Below the pieces are notes generated by a model. That model was not told where the DNA came from. It saw nothing but the letters and a program-made list of their open reading frames with translations, and did not search any database. 64,000 nucleotides of DNA from SVQP01 sp045587385 (GTDB lineage Bacteria > Bacillota > Clostridia > Oscillospirales > CAG-272): contig JAZNCE010000048.1 in assembly GCA_045587385.1 (NCBI GenBank), positions 1 to 64,000 on the forward strand, in the 5' to 3' direction. Shown piece by piece: positions 60,550 to 64,000 of this stretch (position 1 is the first letter of the stretch; every line of letters starts with the position of its first letter). The translations under genes were made by a program, and so were the position numbers.

Positions 60550-61107
60550 TTGATTAAAAACGATAACAACATTCAATTAAATGCGATGGAAGAAAGCACC
60601 GTCAAAGCATTTCATACTGTTATATCCAGTATCCTTGAAGAAAAGGCATTTTCAATCTCAATTGGAATTACAAAAAGCGCTTTTGCTGAAAAATATTTGG
60701 AGTTAGACCTTCCGTTGAAACCCGAAGACGGCGATAAAATTGATCCTCTTTGCGTTACAATGAAAAATGGAGTGTTTTATCTTGAATATTTTTATAGAGC
60801 AGAGTGCATATCGAATGAGCTCGGCTGCATCGCTACCAACGAAATCAATAGTAACCTGAATAATCTTCCAACAAAATGCGTCTATAGCCAACACGAAGAA
60901 GGTTTTTATATTTCGGCTGTATTTTATAATTCCGAAGATATCATCGAAGTAACAAACGCGGTGCTTCTTGTTCTTGAATATCTCATAATATTAGAGAATT
61001 TTTTAAAAGGAAAGGCAACAGATATGGAAACCGAGCAGGCATTTGATGCCATAGCAGCTGGCGGTGGTTATGTTTCGTCTAAGATTGAGGATTTTAATAT
61101 TTGTTAA
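60550..61107 (+). CDS. YbjN/secretion-chaperone-like small protein
   Basis: A 185-aa acidic protein with an alpha-beta-alpha pattern: IDPLCVTMKNGVFYLEYFYRAE in the middle, then NEINSNLNNLPTKCVYSQHEEGFYISAVFYNSED and a C-terminal helix of LVLEYLIILENFLK type. This recalls the YbjN/T3SS-chaperone fold, but only weakly. TTG 60550 was chosen, with AAGGGAGG 7 nt before it. An in-frame ATG at 60529 overlaps the preceding stop and has no ribosome site. Confidence 0.6.
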   Translation: MIKNDNNIQLNAMEESTVKAFHTVISSILEEKAFSISIGITKSAFAEKYLELDLPLKPEDGDKIDPLCVTMKNGVFYLEYFYRAECISNELGCIATNEINSNLNNLPTKCVYSQHEEGFYISAVFYNSEDIIEVTNAVLLVLEYLIILENFLKGKATDMETEQAFDAIAAGGGYVSSKIEDFNIC

Positions 61108-61121
61108 AAATGGAGACTAAT

Positions 61122-62117
61122 ATGGATATTGTGAGCAAATTGAAAGAAAAGTTTGACGAGTATGGGTTAATGGATATCGCTGAAAGCTTTTGTGAGAGTT
61201 ATAAATTAGCTATTAAGGATATGTATCCGGAAATCAGATTTGATAATGACGCGCTCCCATCCGACGATTGCTTTAAAACGCTCGTTGCTGTAAAGCAATC
61301 CATAATAGCAGACAAGGATCTATCATCAAAACGCGATTTAACGGACTTGGAAATTAAACGAATACTCGAAATTCCTTATACTCAAGTTCAGCAAGTTAAA
61401 GAGTTGATATGTGACTCGTATGATTACCAGCATGACGTAATAGAAAGTTATTATGGGAAAAATCTTTCCATGTATTTTATTACACCGGTAACGGTGAAAA
61501 AAGTATTTGAATATTTATCTGAAAAATTCGAGAATGAAATATGCAAACATGTATTTCTTGATTCTCTTATTCTTGGATACGAAGAAACAACAAACAGAAT
61601 AGATACTTTGATAGCTTGTACAGGAATAGCTGCCACCGAGATTCTGTATGAAACGTATTGCAGAAACGGAAAGCTGGGCTATCTGCTATACCCCTATTAT
61701 ACAAATCCGAAAAAGGCTATTAAATATTTATCCGAAAGACTTGATAAAAGCACGGTCGCCCACATACTCAAAACAGATTTTTGGTATCTATATGCCTACA
61801 AGGATGACGGATATCAAGGCGTCGCGACACACGGACATGATCAAGAGTATGTTGACCGAGTTGTTAGCGTCTATAAAGCGCAAGAAAATATTGCCATTGC
61901 TTTCCATAATACAATGAATCAAGTCACAAAAGAAAATGCTCAAAATCTATGGGAAGAAACATTTTTGCCAAGATACAGCAAAATAAAAGACCATTTTTTG
62001 CAATATCCCCCGTGCCCACTTTTGACCAAATCTTTGTATGGCGTGATTACGATGTTTGACAGATACGAAATTGAGCTTAGCAATGAGTTTGCGTTTTATT
62101 CTTTAGATAGGACATGA
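61122..62117 (+). CDS. Hypothetical helical protein of the island
   Basis: A 331-aa, mostly helical protein with no recognised motif. GGAG lies 6 nt before ATG 61122, 14 bp after the preceding stop, so it completes the three-gene plus-strand unit. It has AT-rich codons like the rest of the island, in contrast to genes before 49 kb. No signal peptide or membrane segment is visible. Confidence 0.6.
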   Translation: MDIVSKLKEKFDEYGLMDIAESFCESYKLAIKDMYPEIRFDNDALPSDDCFKTLVAVKQSIIADKDLSSKRDLTDLEIKRILEIPYTQVQQVKELICDSYDYQHDVIESYYGKNLSMYFITPVTVKKVFEYLSEKFENEICKHVFLDSLILGYEETTNRIDTLIACTGIAATEILYETYCRNGKLGYLLYPYYTNPKKAIKYLSERLDKSTVAHILKTDFWYLYAYKDDGYQGVATHGHDQEYVDRVVSVYKAQENIAIAFHNTMNQVTKENAQNLWEETFLPRYSKIKDHFLQYPPCPLLTKSLYGVITMFDRYEIELSNEFAFYSLDRT

Positions 62118-62240
62118 TACGGCAAATGGTAGGACGCTATATTGCGGACAGTCCTATCTGACAAAAACAAGGTAGTTCGGTTGAAAATTGACAGAACACT
62201 CGATTGATTAAAGTTTTCTGTTTGTTAACACAATTAAGTC

Positions 62241-62269
62241 TGGACTTCCGCTCTCTTCTGTGGTATATT
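62241..62269 (+). promoter_or_regulatory. Extended -10 promoter
   Basis: TGGACT (62241-62246), 17 bp and TGG-TATATT (-10 at 62264-62269), 32 nt before the 84-aa gene. Confidence 0.55.
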
Positions 62270-62300
62270 GTGTGTTACCAAAAACAAGGAGGTAACATAC

Positions 62301-62555
62301 ATGGCAAAGATTACGATTGAAGAGCTGTACCGCGGAGAAAAATACGACATCATGAGCGCAGTGACGGCAAAGGCATTGCATCTCGGCATTGACGAGCGAG
62401 CCGAGGAAGGTCGGACGTGGATTGAGATGGAACTCGTCCGTCAGACCGTGATAGCAATTGAACAAATGAAAAAGAACGGTGACTGTATTGCCGAGGAAGA
62501 TCTCGGAGATATGGTCACCGTTTCTGTATGCGGAGGTTCTGATGAAAACAATTGA
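62301..62555 (+). CDS. Small hypothetical protein
   Basis: An 84-aa acidic protein with no known family. AAGGAGG precedes ATG 62301 by 8 nt. It overlaps the DUF6809-like gene by 14 bp, so the two are coupled. Such pairs of small genes are typical of conjugative elements and prophages. Confidence 0.65.
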   Translation: MAKITIEELYRGEKYDIMSAVTAKALHLGIDERAEEGRTWIEMELVRQTVIAIEQMKKNGDCIAEEDLGDMVTVSVCGGSDENN

Positions 62556-62829
62556 CGAGCTGTGGTACGGCAACATCTCACCATTTGAGCAATGCACGCA
62601 CGGTGACAAGCGGTTGAAGGAACTGCTGAAACTGGTTGCCCGGAACCGCGAGGATTTGGACGGATCCCTTACGGAAAAGCAGAAGGAAACACTCGAAAAG
62701 TTTGAGGACTGTATGAATGAGATGCATAGCATCACCGAGCGCGATGCATTCTCCTACGGATTCCGACTCGGAGTGAAGCTGATGGCTGAAGCCTTCCTTC
62801 TGCCTTTGGGTGAGAATGAGAATTTATAG
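62542..62829 (+). CDS. DUF6809-like mobile-element protein
   Basis: A 95-aa helical protein whose start (IDELWYGNISPFEQC) and end (AFSYGFRLGVKLMAEAF) match the DUF6809-type proteins carried by Firmicute conjugative elements. Function is unknown. CGGAGG precedes ATG 62542 by 7 nt. It overlaps the 84-aa gene. Confidence 0.75.
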   Translation: MKTIDELWYGNISPFEQCTHGDKRLKELLKLVARNREDLDGSLTEKQKETLEKFEDCMNEMHSITERDAFSYGFRLGVKLMAEAFLLPLGENENL

Positions 62830-62924
62830 GGTGGTCCCCAATGCCCATCCTAAAAGTCTGGTCTGGGTGAAAAGCACCCAGACCTATTTTTTTGTGCCGA
62901 AAGGCGCATTTTTTGTTTGCAAGG

Positions 62925-63420
62925 GCGATTTTTGTAAATAAAAAGTAAACAATGCGAAGTGAGGGGTGAATTTTGCCCATTTTTTGTCCTTTTAGGTGAG
63001 GGATGATTTTTCAAGGCAAGAGGCAAGACCTCATTTTGAGGTCTTGATGGTGTCCATGTCGTAATTTCCGCTCACAAGGTCAATTTCTGTAAACAAATTG
63101 TAAACATATTGCCGAAAGCCCTCAAAAGGGGGTGTAAAAACCCCGATTTTTTTCATATAGGTGAGGAATGTTTTTCAAAAGGGGTTTATTTTCGGCTTTT
63201 CTGTGGCTATTAGGTGAGAGGATCATCTGCAAGACAGGATTTCTGTAAACAAACGGTAAACATTGCTCTCAAGAGGGGGTACAAACCGCTATTTTTATGG
63301 GTATAGGTAGAGGATGTTTTTTCGATGGCGATGATTTTGTAAATATGCTGTGAATTTTTCTCAAAAACACCCTCCCCAAACCCTGTTTTTATGGGTATAG
63401 GTGAGGGGACAAATTCTGAC
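62925..63420. repeat. Degenerate multi-unit non-coding repeat block
   Basis: Four units contain paired motifs of the form TGTAAA-N5-(T/A/G)GTAAA (near 62932, 63088, 63243 and 63337), of which the second, TGTAAACAAATTGTAAA, is the best. Five copies of TAGGTGAGGRATG followed by T-runs come between or after them (near 62993, 63158, 63211, 63304, 63399), often preceded by TTTTTATGGGTA. No open reading frame is supported in 62830-63597. The function is unknown; see findings. Confidence 0.6.
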
Positions 63421-63597
63421 ACGTAGGAATCAAAGAAAAAGTTTTTCGGGATGGTTATCAAAACACCAAAATTTTTGGCTATGTAATTGAGGGAACTTTT
63501 TCTGCCCTACATAAAAAATTTAGAAAGGCAGGTAATCAATGAAAACGTTAATACAAAAAGCAGCCTCATGGAGCTGTGGACGAGGGGAGGTGAAAAT

Positions 63598-63888
63598 ATG
63601 TCAGATTACAAATTGACACTCGCAGAAAAGGAAACCATCATTCTCTGGAGCGAAGTTGACGATACCGTTCAGATCGATACGTTCAGCCAAAAGCTGATCA
63701 ACCGTCTTCGCAAAGCAAAGGAAAGATGCCCGGAGCTTTATCGTGTGGACGATCCTGATCGCTATGGCGGTGTCTATGCGGAAGTGCCGAAAAAGCTCGT
63801 GCAGATATCCTTCCGTGAGCCGATCAGCGAGGAACGCCGCGAGCAGTACGCAAGGCTCGCCAAGGAACGCTTCTACAGCGAAGATTAA
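63598..63888 (+). CDS. Small hypothetical protein of the mobile-element type
   Basis: A 96-aa protein (LTLAEKETIILWSEVDDTVQIDTFSQKLINRLRK...) with a conserved-looking acidic core and helical C-terminus. It resembles short proteins carried on Firmicute conjugative elements; no function is assigned. GGGGAGG lies 8 nt before ATG 63598; the longer frame upstream has no ribosome site. The window ends ~110 bp later in a region with a GGTGGGG/CCCCACC stem. Confidence 0.6.
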   Translation: MSDYKLTLAEKETIILWSEVDDTVQIDTFSQKLINRLRKAKERCPELYRVDDPDRYGGVYAEVPKKLVQISFREPISEERREQYARLAKERFYSED

Positions 63889-64000
63889 GTAGGACTGTGG
63901 AAGCACGAACGATGCGGTGGGGCAACTGGCCACCCCACCCTTATTCAACCGAAGATACCCCACGTCACTCAAGGGTGCGAGAGCATCAGAAGCCACGATA

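Overview
The window looks like chromosomal DNA of a spore-forming, low- to mid-GC Firmicute of class Clostridia, probably a gut-type anaerobe. The dipicolinate synthase pair dpaA-dpaB with a CwlD-type amidase shows sporulation. Strong AGGAGG-type ribosome sites, consensus sigma-A promoters and Ca/zinc-independent housekeeping genes (radA, comEC, murA, class I lysyl-tRNA synthetase) fit this. No rRNA or tRNA gene was recognised, so genus-level placement is not possible.

Region by region. 1-9 kb: the end of an unknown gene, then two very long membrane-anchored surface proteins built from about 9 and 18-19 YDG/MBG-like repeats; the first carries a complete transglutaminase triad. 9-17 kb: sugar and glycan genes (manA, an HD nucleotidase, a GH127 beta-L-arabinofuranosidase, a DUF3737 protein and a secreted GH106-like hydrolase). 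17-22 kb: a methyltransferase and a divergent PlsY-like protein, then four tandem paralogous membrane proteins. 22-30 kb: GH4 alpha-galactosidase, a MATE exporter, a small lipoprotein, an unusual class I LysRS fused to a tRNA-binding domain, an FMN-barrel protein and an iron-sulfur aldo/keto reductase. Two 280-bp copies of a TIR-bounded MITE flank the lipoprotein-LysRS segment. 30-39 kb: small membrane proteins, a flotillin, a PfoR-like PTS IIC, a J-domain/DUF5685 pair, and a cwlD-dpaA-dpaB spore operon with a possible sigma-E promoter. 39-49 kb: acyl carrier protein, comEC, radA, an SLH protein, an Rlu pseudouridine synthase, a DUF3810 membrane protease and murA.

From about 49.5 to 62.1 kb base composition and codon use turn clearly AT-richer, which indicates an accessory island. 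Its minus-strand arm encodes a vWA protein, a PP2C phosphatase, a protein kinase with a C-terminal zinc ribbon, a cysteine-triad transglutaminase-like protein, a JAMM/JAB peptidase, a Cys-rich small protein, a lipoprotein, a secreted protein and a winged-helix protein. vWA + PP2C + kinase is the composition of the TerY-P triad, so this is best read as an enlarged TerY-P-type signalling or defence locus. A divergent arm holds a 1283-aa protein with an N-terminal HTH and no recognised family, plus two further unknown genes. The last 2 kb carry short mobile-element-type genes (one DUF6809-like) around a 600-bp non-coding block of degenerate repeats with paired 11-bp-phased GTAAA motifs.

Intergenic DNA is rich in structured repeats: MITEs, two arrays of short hairpins separated by GTGAAAT or GTGATAT, GTAGGG-type palindromes, and terminators that reuse the same stem sequences.
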